Counted from the stretch's first letter, positions 23,237 to 33,473 are shown. The stretch is DNA of 64,000 nt from JAVBKX01 sp031553835 (GCA_031553835.1 JAVBKX010000004.1:124001-188000); one strand, 5' to 3'. A program made the numbers and translations. Notes: generated by a model from the letters alone, not told the origin.

Positions 23237-24739
23237 TTATTTTATATAAGGTAATGTAATTATAAATTTTGTTCCAACACTCAATTCACTTTCTACTTTT
23301 ATATTTCCGTTCAAGTCGTCGATAATTTTCTTCACATAAGCCAATCCCAATCCAAAACCTTTCACATCATGGCGATTGCCCGTATGCACCCGGTAAAATT
23401 TATCGAATACTTTTTTCAAATGTTCTTTCCTGATCCCGATGCCATTGTCCTGAATACTGATGAATATTTTGTCTCCGTCGTTCCAGGTACGAGCTTTCAA
23501 TAGCAGGGGAACGTCTTCTTTCCTGTACTTAACAGCATTTTCCATCAGGTTAAACAAAACATTGGTAAAATGCATTTCATCTACAAAAATAGTTGAATCC
23601 AATGCATCCAGATCAACATCCAGCGTGCCGCCTATTTTTTCCACCCGAATCACAAATGTATGGGCAATGTTGGCCAACAAGTCATTGGCATCCAACTCTT
23701 TCATTTTCAGGGTTGTTTTTTGTGCCTCAAACAAAGACATCTGCAATACTTTCTCTACCAGAAAACCCAGGCGTTTAGTTTCGTCATTGATCACTCCTGA
23801 AATGTGCCCGAACATTTGCGGTGATTTCACCAAAGCCGGATCTTTCAACATCTGGGCAGCCAGGGATATGGTGGAAACCGGTGTTTTCAACTCATGTGTC
23901 ATGTTGTTGACAAAATCATTTTTCATTTCCGACAAACGCTTTTGTTTGAAAACGGTATAAATTGTATATACAAAAATGACAAGCAACACAACGGTAAATC
24001 CAACAGACGGTACAATCAATGTGACCGATTTGAGGAGGTAACTGCTTTGAGCCGGAAAATATACCAACAAAGTATATAATCGCGAAGGCCGATCTTTCGG
24101 AAACAGCACTTGAGAAAATAGTTCTTCGGCTTTATTTTCCTGAAAATCAGGGCTGGCATAAGCAATTTGCCGATCCCTGTTTACGACTGCAAATTGGTAG
24201 GGTAATTGTTTTAGTCCATTATTAAATAATTCCGCACTTAAATAATTATCCATCTTTTTGTAATCCACACGCTCTTCAATCGGACGTGTATCCGATTCGT
24301 ACATCAGATTACGCGCCACTTCTTCCTGCACCAAACGATCGTAATACAAATACCGATCTTGCTGAGATTCCTGCAACTCCTGCGATTTGTCCACGATGGC
24401 ACTCTTGCCATAGCTGGGAGAGATTTTCAACGCCTGACGTGTAGTGATCGAACTGATTTCGATGTTCATCGTACCGGCAGGGTTTGTAAACCGAAAACTA
24501 TGTTCGTCTTTCGACAATATTTTCGTACTGTTTTTCAATACATAATCTCCCAAATACCGACCGGTTTCATCCAACTCTAAGTTCCTCGACACCTGGTAAA
24601 GACTCCTCTTTACCGATTCCCGGAATTGTTCTTTACGGCTTTTTAATATATCCTGTATATAATATACTTGCAATAGCAACAGTCCGACAAAAGCAAAAAT
24701 CATTACACAGGTTAAAAACCATATTGTTGACTTCCTCAT
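23237..24739 (-). CDS. rprX: Membrane sensor histidine kinase, RprX-like
   Basis: 500 residues. Two membrane helices (about residues 7-27 and 238-262) enclose a periplasmic sensor domain of roughly 210 residues. The HisKA domain has the phosphorylated His282 in MTHELKTPV, and the ATPase domain has NLMENAVKY (N box), DNGIGI (G1) and GFGLGLAYV (G2). No separate HAMP domain is obvious. It phosphorylates the response regulator encoded 7 bases downstream. The opening MRKSTIWFLTC and the SLYQVSRNLELDE stretch match my recollection of the RprX family. The signal it senses is not shown by the sequence. Confidence 0.85.
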   Translation of the reverse strand: MRKSTIWFLTCVMIFAFVGLLLLQVYYIQDILKSRKEQFRESVKRSLYQVSRNLELDETGRYLGDYVLKNSTKILSKDEHSFRFTNPAGTMNIEISSITTRQALKISPSYGKSAIVDKSQELQESQQDRYLYYDRLVQEEVARNLMYESDTRPIEERVDYKKMDNYLSAELFNNGLKQLPYQFAVVNRDRQIAYASPDFQENKAEELFSQVLFPKDRPSRLYTLLVYFPAQSSYLLKSVTLIVPSVGFTVVLLVIFVYTIYTVFKQKRLSEMKNDFVNNMTHELKTPVSTISLAAQMLKDPALVKSPQMFGHISGVINDETKRLGFLVEKVLQMSLFEAQKTTLKMKELDANDLLANIAHTFVIRVEKIGGTLDVDLDALDSTIFVDEMHFTNVLFNLMENAVKYRKEDVPLLLKARTWNDGDKIFISIQDNGIGIRKEHLKKVFDKFYRVHTGNRHDVKGFGLGLAYVKKIIDDLNGNIKVESELSVGTKFIITLPYIK

Positions 24740-24908
24740 AAATGACTCTCCTTTAATACAAAAACAAAGTTCGACACTTTTTGTTTAACATTTCCACAAA
24801 AAATGAAAAAAGATTAAATCGAATGCTTAAATGATTTTAACAAATTGAATTTTAACAATTGAAATTGAGAAATTAAGTTAAAATTAACGGTTCGATCAAG
24901 AATTCCGA

Positions 24909-25967
24909 TTATACTTTAAAACCATCCAACAATTGAATATAAATGTAAATGGCTTCCTTCAATTCACGTTGCAAAATAAATTCTCCCGCCGTGTGAGAAC
25001 GGGATGAATCGCCCGGCCCGATCTTGACCGATGGAAAAGGCATCAATGCCTGATCAGATAATGTAGGTGAACCAAATGGCTCTTTCCCGAGAGCAATAGC
25101 GCGGTTTACAATGGAATGATGCATAGGAATCGACGACGAATTCAACCGGAAAGACCGGGCGTTGACTTCATCGCAGCCGCTCATCGAGCGAATCATTTCA
25201 TACAAGGTATGATTGTCATAACATTCATTCGTACGTACATCTACCGTAAATTCACAGCGATCGGGAATGACATTGTGCTGTGTTCCGGCCTTTATCAGAG
25301 TCACGCTCATTTTTACTGTTCCCAACCATTCGCTCTTCAAAGGAAATTCAAAGGTTCTAAACCATTCGATACAATCCATCGCTTTATAAATCGCATTGAC
25401 TCCTTCGTTGCGTGCTGCATGGCCGGCTTTTCCATATATTACACAATCCAGTACCATCAATCCTTTTTCCGCCACGGCGGGACGCATTCCCGTGGGTTCG
25501 CCTACGATCGCAAAATCAATCGGAGGCAAATCCGGCAAAACACTTTCAATACCATCCTTGCCTGATATTTCTTCTTCGCATGAAGCCAGGAAAATCAGAT
25601 TGTATGATTGCGTCTTTCCCGTCAGATGCAAAAACGCATGCAACAAGGTCACCACACTGGCTCCGGCATCATTACTTCCCAGTCCTGTTAATTTATCCTC
25701 TTCTTCCAATGGAAGATACGGATCGGTACTCCATCCGGTCACCGGACGAACGGTATCAATATGCGAATTGAGTAAAATGGTCGGTTTTGTTGCATCAAAA
25801 TCAGGAGAAATCACCCAAAGATTATTTCCTTTCCGACTCACTTTCAACGCTTTGTTCCTCATATAATCTGCCAGGTAATCGGCAACAGCCGCCTCTTCCC
25901 TGCTGTGCGAAGGAATGGCAATTATTTTTTTAAGTAATCCCCAGGCAGACAGATATAAATTGTCCAC
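24909..25967 (-). CDS. M20-family deacetylase, N-acyl-ornithine deacetylase (ArgE-like)
   Basis: 352 residues. The two-metal site of M20 peptidases is visible: NSHIDTVRP (His and Asp ligands), GLGSNDAGAS (bridging Asp), ASCEEEISG (catalytic and ligand Glu) and AIVGEPTG. The dimerisation domain (GKAGHAARNEGVNAI) carries the usual His. The length and the short N-terminus match the ArgE-like deacetylases of Bacteroidales, which make ornithine in arginine synthesis; some relatives there act on N-succinyl instead of N-acetyl compounds, so the acyl group is left open. The gene is single, with no other arg gene in the window. The gap to the sensor kinase (24740-24908) shows only A/T-rich sequence. 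Confidence 0.85.
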   Translation of the reverse strand: MDNLYLSAWGLLKKIIAIPSHSREEAAVADYLADYMRNKALKVSRKGNNLWVISPDFDATKPTILLNSHIDTVRPVTGWSTDPYLPLEEEDKLTGLGSNDAGASVVTLLHAFLHLTGKTQSYNLIFLASCEEEISGKDGIESVLPDLPPIDFAIVGEPTGMRPAVAEKGLMVLDCVIYGKAGHAARNEGVNAIYKAMDCIEWFRTFEFPLKSEWLGTVKMSVTLIKAGTQHNVIPDRCEFTVDVRTNECYDNHTLYEMIRSMSGCDEVNARSFRLNSSSIPMHHSIVNRAIALGKEPFGSPTLSDQALMPFPSVKIGPGDSSRSHTAGEFILQRELKEAIYIYIQLLDGFKV

Positions 25968-26125
25968 TATTGTATTTTATTATCTGCAATTACAACCATA
26001 AATACAAATGTACAGCAAATTTCCGTACAAACAATACAGTCGAGTACATCATACATGTTTTGCATAAAAATAAAAAATTATGAGAAGCAGATAGAATTCT
26101 TCAACAAGGGTCAAAATAAAAACCG

Positions 26126-26133
26126 TACCTTTG
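26126..26133 (+). promoter_or_regulatory. -7 promoter element of the acyl-CoA synthetase gene
   Basis: TACCTTTG, a match to TAnnTTTG, lies 20 bases upstream of the ATG. I see no TTTG at the usual -33 distance. Confidence 0.5.
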
Positions 26134-26153
26134 TACCTTAATCGTGCCTCAAT

Positions 26154-27962
26154 ATGAATGATCCAATATTATTATCCGGTTTAATTGCTTATAATGCGAA
26201 AAGGTTAGGAGAACGTACTGCCTTAAAAACCAGAGACAAAAAAACCAATTCCTGGAACAATATTTCATGGACTGCATTTTCGGAAAAAATCCAGCACACT
26301 GCCTGGGCGATGTGCCAATGGGGAATCAATGCAACCGACCGGATTGGAATTTATACTCAAAACATGGCAGAATGCCTTTATGTTGACTTTGCAGCTTTTG
26401 CCAACCGGGCTATATGCGTGCCCATGTATGCCACTTCCTCTGTGGCTCAGATACAATATATGATTGACGAAGCTGAAATCAAGTTGTTATTTGTCGGCGA
26501 ACAATTGCAATACGACCATGCTTACCTGGCACTGAAATCATCTGCTGTTTTAAAACAATTAGTTGTTCTGGATGCTTCGGTACAATTGTCGCCCGAAGAC
26601 CATTCATCTGTTTTCTTTCATAATTTTATTCAAAATACAGAGGTTTCGGAAAAAGTAAAGGCCGAAGTAGAACGCCGCACCAAACAGGTGAGCGAAGAGG
26701 ATGTGGTGCATCTTATATATACTTCGGGAACTACCGGCGAACCGAAAGGGGTCATTTTAAAACATTCGAATTATTTGGAAGCATTCAAAATTCATGATAT
26801 ACGATTAGGTTATATTCCTAAGCCTTTTGTTTCGATGTGCATGCTTCCGTTGACTCATATTTTTGAGAAGGCCTGGTCATTTCTCTGTTTGTATTGGGGG
26901 TGTACATTAGCGATCAATTTAGATCCGAGGGAAATACAAACGACAATACGTGAAGTGCGTCCTCATGCCATGAGTTGCGTGCCTCGATTTTGGGAAAAAG
27001 TATATGCCGGCGTGCAAGAGAAAATCGCAGAATCAAGCCCGTTGGTCAGGAAAATTTTTATGGATGCGATTGAAACCGGGCGAATTCACAACCTCGAATA
27101 CCGGAACAAACAAAAAATTGCGCCGTGGTGGATTCGTACTAAATTCAATTTTTATGATAAAACAATATATCAACTGTTGAAAAAAACTGTCGGAATAGAA
27201 AACGGCCTGATTTTTCCTTGCGCCGGAGCCACTCTCTCCGATAATATTAATACATTGATACAATCGGTCAATATTCCATTGGTTTATGGATATGGACTCA
27301 CTGAAACTACGGCCACCGTAAGTTGTTTTCCTCAAACCGGTTTTGAAATCGGCACGGTTGGACAAGTGATGCCTGAAGTAGAGGTGAAAATCGGAGACGA
27401 TAATGAAATTCTGATCAAGGGCAACACAGTCATGCACGGCTATTACAAGAAACCGGAAGCTACTGCGCAAGCGTTTACCGCCGACGGTTGGCTGCGTACA
27501 GGCGACAGCGGTTATCTGACTGAAACCAACGCAATTGTATTAACCGACCGGATTAAGGATTTATATAAGACTGCTAACGGAAAATACATTGCTCCCCAAC
27601 AAATCGAGACCCGATTGGCAGAAGATAAATATATTGAAACTGCTGCCGTAATAGGAGATCGAAGAAAATATGTGACTGCCTTACTGATTCCTAATTATGA
27701 AGCGTTGGAAGCGTATGCTGTCAAGCATAATATTCCTTATGAAAACAGTATCGACCTGTGTCAAAATCAATTAATCAATGACATGGTCAAAAATCGAATT
27801 GAGCGGCTTCAAGATATTTTTGCCGGTTTCGAACAAATCAAACGTTTCACTCTCCTGCCCCGTCCGTTTTCGATCGACACCGGAGAGTTGACCAATACAT
27901 TAAAATTGAAACGTTCATTTATTGCCGAAAAGTACAAGCAGGAAATTGAAGCGATGTATTAA
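26154..27962 (+). CDS. Long-chain fatty-acid--CoA ligase (AMP-forming)
   Basis: 602 residues, the length of FadD15-type long-chain acyl-CoA synthetases of Bacteroidota. The ATP-binding P-loop is YTSGTTGEPKG, the adenylate motif is YGYGLTETTA, and the hinge region has WLRTGDSGYL followed by DRIKDLYKTANGKYIAP. It activates fatty acids to acyl-CoA at the inner membrane for lipid synthesis or turnover. It stands alone: the next gene, in the opposite direction, ends at the very next base (27963), so the two genes converge with no spacer. No signal peptide or membrane helix is seen. Confidence 0.93.
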   Translation: MNDPILLSGLIAYNAKRLGERTALKTRDKKTNSWNNISWTAFSEKIQHTAWAMCQWGINATDRIGIYTQNMAECLYVDFAAFANRAICVPMYATSSVAQIQYMIDEAEIKLLFVGEQLQYDHAYLALKSSAVLKQLVVLDASVQLSPEDHSSVFFHNFIQNTEVSEKVKAEVERRTKQVSEEDVVHLIYTSGTTGEPKGVILKHSNYLEAFKIHDIRLGYIPKPFVSMCMLPLTHIFEKAWSFLCLYWGCTLAINLDPREIQTTIREVRPHAMSCVPRFWEKVYAGVQEKIAESSPLVRKIFMDAIETGRIHNLEYRNKQKIAPWWIRTKFNFYDKTIYQLLKKTVGIENGLIFPCAGATLSDNINTLIQSVNIPLVYGYGLTETTATVSCFPQTGFEIGTVGQVMPEVEVKIGDDNEILIKGNTVMHGYYKKPEATAQAFTADGWLRTGDSGYLTETNAIVLTDRIKDLYKTANGKYIAPQQIETRLAEDKYIETAAVIGDRRKYVTALLIPNYEALEAYAVKHNIPYENSIDLCQNQLINDMVKNRIERLQDIFAGFEQIKRFTLLPRPFSIDTGELTNTLKLKRSFIAEKYKQEIEAMY

Positions 27963-29915
27963 TTACGGCATTTCGATGATCAATACAAAACCGCCATGGG
28001 CTTGCAATGGCATGGTTACTTTTGCATTGTGTTTCAAAACGACCGGCTGCAATGTCAATTCATTGCGCGAATTCTCCTGATCGACAATGCATTTTGCCTT
28101 GATTTCATGGTTGAGAAATGGTAAAGAAAAAGACAACTCTGCCGGCTGGTTTTCTCCATTGATTCCGGCAACATACCAGGTCGATGCTTTCCTGCGGGCC
28201 ATGATTACATTTTTGCCCGGATAACCATCGATCAGCATCGTTTCGTCCCAGACAGTCGGTATTTGCTTAAAATAATCCCAAACAAAATCAGGAAATTGTT
28301 TTAAATTGTCGGGCACCAAGCCGAAATGCTGAACTGCAGAATAAAACACTACAGGAAGCGCCAATTCGAAGGCGGCCGTGGTGACTCGATAATTACCTTC
28401 ATCCGGTTTGACCCAAAGACGAGGATTCAATATTACCGGAGTAAAATCCATGGGTGCAACAACATTACGTGTAAATGGTAACGTAGTTGCGTGCAACGGA
28501 CGCAAATCTTCATTTTTTTGTTCGAAAGTACAAAATTCCATTCCCATTACAGCCTCATCCGTTACAAAATTCGGGAACATTCTGTCCCAGCCCCGGGGCA
28601 ATGTACAGCCATGGAAATTGACGACAATACCGAAATCATTGGCATCGCGCAAAATATCTTCATACAATTGCATCGTATTTTGCTTGTCGCCGCCAAAGAA
28701 GTCAACTTTAATACCCTTAACCCCAATCTGTTGCAACCATGCCATCTCCGTTCTTCTAATTTCCCGGTCAATCATCCTGTCTTTGGGAGTCTGAGGCGCA
28801 TCGTTCCAACTGCCATTCGAATTATACCACAATATTAAGCCGACATTTTTCTCTTTGGCATATTCTGCCAGTTCCGCCATTTTCTCTTTTCCGATCTGCG
28901 GATCCCAATAATTATCGATCAGGCAATATTCGAAATTTAGAGCGGAAGCCATGTCGATAAATTCTTTCGAAGTCTGATAATTAACCGATTCGTCTTTCAA
29001 TACCAACCAGCTCCAGGTGGCTCTTCCCGGAGAGTAAGTATATTTGGCTTCATATTTGGGAGTTACTAAATCCTGGGCTAATGTGGATGCGACTATAGGC
29101 TGTAAAGTTTCCCCGACATTGATAGTACGCCAGGGAGTGGTAAACGGCAATTGTACAGAGATCGTAGCCGGATCTGCCGGCACGCTGTGATCTGCATGGG
29201 CAAACTCTACCTTATATAATCCATTCTCCGAATTATCAGCCAAATGTGAAGCTGCATATTTTCCATCCACTCCGGTTTCACTCACCAATAACCAGGCGTC
29301 ATTTCCAACTTTAAATAACGCCGGAAAAACCCATCCCTGGCCATAATCGGAAAGTGTTCCTACCGGAATATCCCGTTGATACTGGTCTTCGTAACTGGGA
29401 TTAGTCCGCGCCCAAAACGTTTTGGCTTTAGCCAACGGAGAAACAAAAGCGGTAGATGCAGCAGGCAATTTAAATCCGGATGTTTCTTGCAAAATAATAT
29501 TTCCGCCCGTTCCATGAAGTTGGTAAGCAAATGCAACTCCGTCATTACCTGCTCTAAAGATAATATCCAATTGTTCTCCTGCCTCATTTTTAAATGAGAA
29601 TAAACGCTCGTTGTAGCTGGCTTTTACCTGGCTCTTTTTTCCAAAAGTCAATGGATAATCACAGACTACTTCTTTTATTTCATCCGAATAACTCCATTTA
29701 AGATTGGAAGACAAATCGGCTTGTTCTGTCACAATTCCAAGAGGAGAAGGTTCAAGCAATTGTTTTCCATGTAAATGAAGATCATATTTTACTTCCCCAT
29801 TTTCATTATAAAGATTAACTACGATCTGTTGATCGGGACTTGTCAGCGACATCTTGTCTTTTGCATTACAAGAAATAAACACAATCAGGCAAAGGAAGAA
29901 TGCTATTTTTTTCAT
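27963..29915 (-). CDS. Glycoside hydrolase family 97, probably retaining alpha-galactosidase type
   Basis: 650 residues from the ATG at 29915, which opens a lipoprotein signal (FISC lipobox); an ATG at 29945 adds ten residues that fit worse. The N-terminal beta-sandwich (SPDQQIVVNLYNENGEVKYDL...), the central barrel and the C-terminal domain match GH97. GH97 splits into inverting alpha-glucosidases (SusB) and retaining enzymes. Here the barrel has GIKVDFFGGDKQ, where the retaining branch carries its nucleophile Asp, and ending TDEAVMGMEFC supplies a candidate acid/base Glu. That suggests alpha-galactosidase-like action; substrate is inference. It faces away from the GH144-like gene, with a palindrome between them. 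Confidence 0.9.
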   Translation of the reverse strand: MKKIAFFLCLIVFISCNAKDKMSLTSPDQQIVVNLYNENGEVKYDLHLHGKQLLEPSPLGIVTEQADLSSNLKWSYSDEIKEVVCDYPLTFGKKSQVKASYNERLFSFKNEAGEQLDIIFRAGNDGVAFAYQLHGTGGNIILQETSGFKLPAASTAFVSPLAKAKTFWARTNPSYEDQYQRDIPVGTLSDYGQGWVFPALFKVGNDAWLLVSETGVDGKYAASHLADNSENGLYKVEFAHADHSVPADPATISVQLPFTTPWRTINVGETLQPIVASTLAQDLVTPKYEAKYTYSPGRATWSWLVLKDESVNYQTSKEFIDMASALNFEYCLIDNYWDPQIGKEKMAELAEYAKEKNVGLILWYNSNGSWNDAPQTPKDRMIDREIRRTEMAWLQQIGVKGIKVDFFGGDKQNTMQLYEDILRDANDFGIVVNFHGCTLPRGWDRMFPNFVTDEAVMGMEFCTFEQKNEDLRPLHATTLPFTRNVVAPMDFTPVILNPRLWVKPDEGNYRVTTAAFELALPVVFYSAVQHFGLVPDNLKQFPDFVWDYFKQIPTVWDETMLIDGYPGKNVIMARRKASTWYVAGINGENQPAELSFSLPFLNHEIKAKCIVDQENSRNELTLQPVVLKHNAKVTMPLQAHGGFVLIIEMP

Positions 29916-29955
29916 ACACAAAGCGATTAGAAATATTCTGGCCAAAGATACATAT

Positions 29956-29981
29956 AATAAGTGTAAGTCATTACACTTATT
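29956..29981. promoter_or_regulatory. Perfect palindrome between divergent GH97 and GH144-like genes
   Basis: AATAAGTGTAA and TTACACTTATT pair perfectly over 11 bases around GTCA, 41 bases upstream of the GH97 start in the 236-base divergent gap. There is no T run in either direction that would make it a terminator, so an operator is more likely. Confidence 0.45.
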
Positions 29982-30151
29982 AACATGTTATACAACACAT
30001 AATTGCGAATTTCGGGATATGTAGCGGCCGGGCTATTTTTATAAGAAAATGAAATCACAAATCAAGCAAAACACCGGTTATTTTCTCAAAACAAAAAATA
30101 GGGTTATGTTGTTTTTTTATCAATTACAAACTTTTATGTTATTAAATAGTT

Positions 30152-31765
30152 ATGAATCGATTTTATATATCATTGGTTTTGCTTTTATGCAGTATATCAA
30201 TTATACCGGCAAAAGCCCAGCAAAGCTATACACCCAACATTGTCAAACCCATTCTTGATGATCAGCAGTATAAAGCTTTCACTTATTTTATCAACTATAC
30301 AGATCCCGCATCATGCTTAGCATACGAAGGAGATCAACGTGGCTACAACGTAATCACAATTGGAGGCAGTGGCTTCGGAGTAATGTCTATCATCGTCGGC
30401 GTAGAACGGGGTTGGATAAGCCGTCGGGACGCTGCATCACGAGTACAAAAAATGGTTCGATTCCTGGCAACTGCTGAACGAGTGCATGGCGTATGGTCTC
30501 ATTGGGTAAATACAGACGGAACCATCGCTTCATTTGGTGAAAGCCAGGTGAAAGCCGGAGATTTGGTTGAAACCTCATTCATGATGGCCGGACTACTTGC
30601 TGCCCGGGAATATTTCGACACCAGCGATCCCATCGAAGTAGAAATCCGGGATAAAGTCAACTTATTTTGGAATGAAATCGACTGGAAATTTTACACTAAC
30701 AATAAGGATGTCCTTTACTGGGCCTTTGACGAAGGCCGTCCAAATGACGGAGATAATCGATGGGTACTTGAACTTCGAGGATGGAATGAAGGCTTGATTA
30801 CTTACTTATTGGCATTGGCTGCTCCTCTTGAACACGCCATCCCGGTAAGCGCCTATTCCAACGGATGGCTAAACGGAGAAAATATGTACACACTTACTAA
30901 TGTCCAATATGGTTATCCTTATGCTTTAGACAGAGACAAAGGGGGTCCGTTATTTCTTTCCCAATATTCATTCTTAGGTTTAGATCCTCGCTTGATGCAA
31001 GACAATCAGGTTTTTTATTGGCAACAACAGGTCGCACATGTGATGATCAACCGAGCTTATTGTCTTAGCGATGCTCCGGCCGCTTTTGCTTATGATGAAC
31101 AAAACTGGGGTCTTACAGCATGTTATGGAGTGGACGACATAAGATCTTACCTGGCGCGACACCCCAATGATGACGATGGCATCATTGCACCTACGGCCGC
31201 CGTTAGTTCCATTGCCTATACACCCTATTATGCATTACAGGTATTATTGAATCTGGCTCAAAATCCATCCATGCAAACAACCTACGGATTAGTAGATGCT
31301 TATGCTCCGGCAGACGGTTTGACAGCAGCAAAAAATCTGGCTATTGATCAAGGCCCAATTGTAGTCATGATAGAAAATTACCGTAGCGGACTTATCTGGA
31401 ATTTGCTGATGAAAGCACCTGAAATACAAAGCGGACTGGCTAAAGCGGGAATAACTGTTCCTACGCTTAATTCCGGATTTCCTCTTGTGATTAAAAACGA
31501 ACAAACCCATGAATACGATATGGTACGTCATCCTGATAAGGATATATATGAATTGCCTTATTATGTACAAAACACCACTCCAGTGTTGTTTAAACTAAAA
31601 GATACCGGCAATAATGTAATCCGGAAGTTTTATTCCTCTCCAACACAGGCAGGAAATAATATTTGCAGCTTTTCCGAAGATTGCAATGTTCTGGCTGGAA
31701 ACCAATATACAATAGAAATGTATGCGGATGGCGGCGTTTATACCTTGCCTGTCCATTTAAGATAA
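30152..31765 (+). CDS. Secreted glucoamylase-like (GH144-type) protein
   Basis: 537 residues with a signal peptide ending IPAKAQ. The main domain, about residues 30-445, has the alpha/alpha-barrel pattern of the glycoamylase-like family: TYFINYTDPASCLAYEGD, GFGVMSIIVGVERGW, WVELRGWNEGLITYLLALA-like motif (ELRGWNEGLITYLLALA), FLGLDPRL, and NWGLTACYG. This family includes GH144 endo-beta-1,2-glucanases and related enzymes of Bacteroidota, so beta-1,2-glucan or a similar glucan is a candidate substrate. A short extra domain of about 90 residues follows. The next gene starts 20 bases downstream, in the same operon. Confidence 0.8.
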   Translation: MNRFYISLVLLLCSISIIPAKAQQSYTPNIVKPILDDQQYKAFTYFINYTDPASCLAYEGDQRGYNVITIGGSGFGVMSIIVGVERGWISRRDAASRVQKMVRFLATAERVHGVWSHWVNTDGTIASFGESQVKAGDLVETSFMMAGLLAAREYFDTSDPIEVEIRDKVNLFWNEIDWKFYTNNKDVLYWAFDEGRPNDGDNRWVLELRGWNEGLITYLLALAAPLEHAIPVSAYSNGWLNGENMYTLTNVQYGYPYALDRDKGGPLFLSQYSFLGLDPRLMQDNQVFYWQQQVAHVMINRAYCLSDAPAAFAYDEQNWGLTACYGVDDIRSYLARHPNDDDGIIAPTAAVSSIAYTPYYALQVLLNLAQNPSMQTTYGLVDAYAPADGLTAAKNLAIDQGPIVVMIENYRSGLIWNLLMKAPEIQSGLAKAGITVPTLNSGFPLVIKNEQTHEYDMVRHPDKDIYELPYYVQNTTPVLFKLKDTGNNVIRKFYSSPTQAGNNICSFSEDCNVLAGNQYTIEMYADGGVYTLPVHLR

Positions 31766-31785
31766 ATTTCATAAAAAAACTCGCA

Positions 31786-33378
31786 ATGAAAAAATTAATT
31801 ACAATTATATTATTGATATCCATGGCTATGGTTTTACTTGCCCAGCCGGTTCAACAGCCGGCTGACGGCAATGTAATTCTTGCAGCGGATAGCGCCATTC
31901 CCGGCAATGACATCAATCCGGATGCATCGTTCAACAATTCTACTATCAGCAACTGGAAAGAAGGCAGTGTGTCCTGGTCTTTGACGACTACACGAAAATC
32001 AACATTCTCTGCAATTGTTAATTTTGCAGGAGATTGGGATCCGACTGTTTCTTTGACAATTACTGTCAGCTCTTATACCCTGACTCAAGAAGTGACGACG
32101 ACCGGAGGATGGGGAACATACGAAGACCGTACGATCGGTGATTTCGCATTAAACCCCGGAACTTATACGTTGACTCTTCGGGTGAACAATCCGGCTATTA
32201 ATTTCGACCATATTACTTTATCTCGTCATTCAGACAATTTTATGATCAGTACAAATGTCAATAATGCTGATTATGGTTGGATTGCAAAATCTCCAAATAA
32301 ATCCGCATACGAAAGTGGCGATATAGTGAATCTGATGGCTGTTCCCATGCCCGGGTACCAATTTGCATCCTGGGAAGATTCGCCTGCTCCAGAAAATCGA
32401 ACCATCATAGTGGATGGTCATGCAAGTTACTCTGCAGTCTTCGAAATGGGGGCTGTTTTTCCTGACGGAAATGGCAGGGTTATCTTGCCGGCAAGCGTGG
32501 CTCGCTTAAATGAATCGGGGATCAATTATGATCCGGAAGCCCAATCAATTATTGACTGGCAAACCGGCGCCGCAACATGGAAGTTGGAATTATCTTGCCA
32601 GGCCGATTTTATAATCAAAGGAGAAATTGCAGGAATGGAAACCATTACAACCGGACATTTGAATATTGCGGTTATTCACGATAATATACCACGCAACATA
32701 CAAGGTCAGTACACGACAAGTGGAATTGGCAGCAATCTTTATGTTGATCAAGAGTTAGGTTCCGTTCATCTTGACGGGGGAAATTATTCCGTTGTAATCA
32801 ACAGGGTTATAGAACCAGGTATTGACAACGCTATTAATTTGAAAAATATTAAGTTAGAGAATATCGCTACCGACAACAATCAACATTTCCTAACCTTAAC
32901 GGTCAATAATGCATTACAAGGCACAATAAGCATTACTCCTTTCAAAGCATTGTATAATACAGGAGATGCCGTTTCGATCACGGCCACACCGGCGGCCGGT
33001 TATGCATTTGTTAATTGGACTGGCGACATGAATTCAACCAATCGAACAGAAACAGTTACTATGAATACGAATAAAAATATTCAAGCCAATTTTCAATTGG
33101 ATGACTCAGGAGGTTTTCATGATAACAAGTTGGAGAATAATATCACTATTTTCCCAAATCCATTTACGAATCAGCTATTTATTACTTCCCCCGATAATAC
33201 CGGGATTAATACAATTCGAGTCATGAATGTAAGTGGGATTGTTTGTTTACCAGAATTGAAAGTCAATGCCGTTGCTGCTGATCTAACCAAAGACATAACG
33301 CCATTACCGATCGGTATGTATATTTTCAGAATTGAAACCGGGACAGGTATCCTTTATCGTCGGGTCATGAAGCAATAG
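31786..33378 (+). CDS. Secreted protein with carbohydrate-binding-like domains, InlB-type repeats and T9SS sorting domain
   Basis: 530 residues from the ATG at 31786, which opens a clear signal peptide (ISMAMVLLAQ); the open frame reaches further upstream inside the previous gene. Two domains of about 125 residues (about 25-150 and 220-365) resemble the CBM6/35-like beta-sandwich (WKEGSVSWSLTTTRKSTFSAIVNF; WQTGAATWKLELSCQADFIIKG). Each is followed by a divergent InlB/bacterial repeat (YESGDIVNLMAVPMPGYQFASW; YNTGDAVSITATPAAGYAFVNW). A T9SS sorting domain ends the protein (ITIFPNPFTNQLFITSPDNT...). It looks like a non-catalytic, glycan-binding surface partner of the GH144-like enzyme. Confidence 0.8.
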   Translation: MKKLITIILLISMAMVLLAQPVQQPADGNVILAADSAIPGNDINPDASFNNSTISNWKEGSVSWSLTTTRKSTFSAIVNFAGDWDPTVSLTITVSSYTLTQEVTTTGGWGTYEDRTIGDFALNPGTYTLTLRVNNPAINFDHITLSRHSDNFMISTNVNNADYGWIAKSPNKSAYESGDIVNLMAVPMPGYQFASWEDSPAPENRTIIVDGHASYSAVFEMGAVFPDGNGRVILPASVARLNESGINYDPEAQSIIDWQTGAATWKLELSCQADFIIKGEIAGMETITTGHLNIAVIHDNIPRNIQGQYTTSGIGSNLYVDQELGSVHLDGGNYSVVINRVIEPGIDNAINLKNIKLENIATDNNQHFLTLTVNNALQGTISITPFKALYNTGDAVSITATPAAGYAFVNWTGDMNSTNRTETVTMNTNKNIQANFQLDDSGGFHDNKLENNITIFPNPFTNQLFITSPDNTGINTIRVMNVSGIVCLPELKVNAVAADLTKDITPLPIGMYIFRIETGTGILYRRVMKQ

Positions 33379-33473
33379 GATATTGAATCCCAGTAAATAG
33401 GCAGATGGGATATAAAATTGTACAATCTTTTTTTCTTTTATTCAACTTCTATGCTCAAATCTTGATCTTTTAT

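Noticed and set aside
24740..24908. Gap between the sensor kinase and the deacetylase, checked for genes
   Set aside because: A/T-rich, with no frame, hairpin or promoter that I could support.
31663..31785. Upstream extension of the InlB-repeat protein
   Set aside because: The extension overlaps the end of the GH144-like gene and lacks a signal; the ATG at 31786 begins a good signal peptide.
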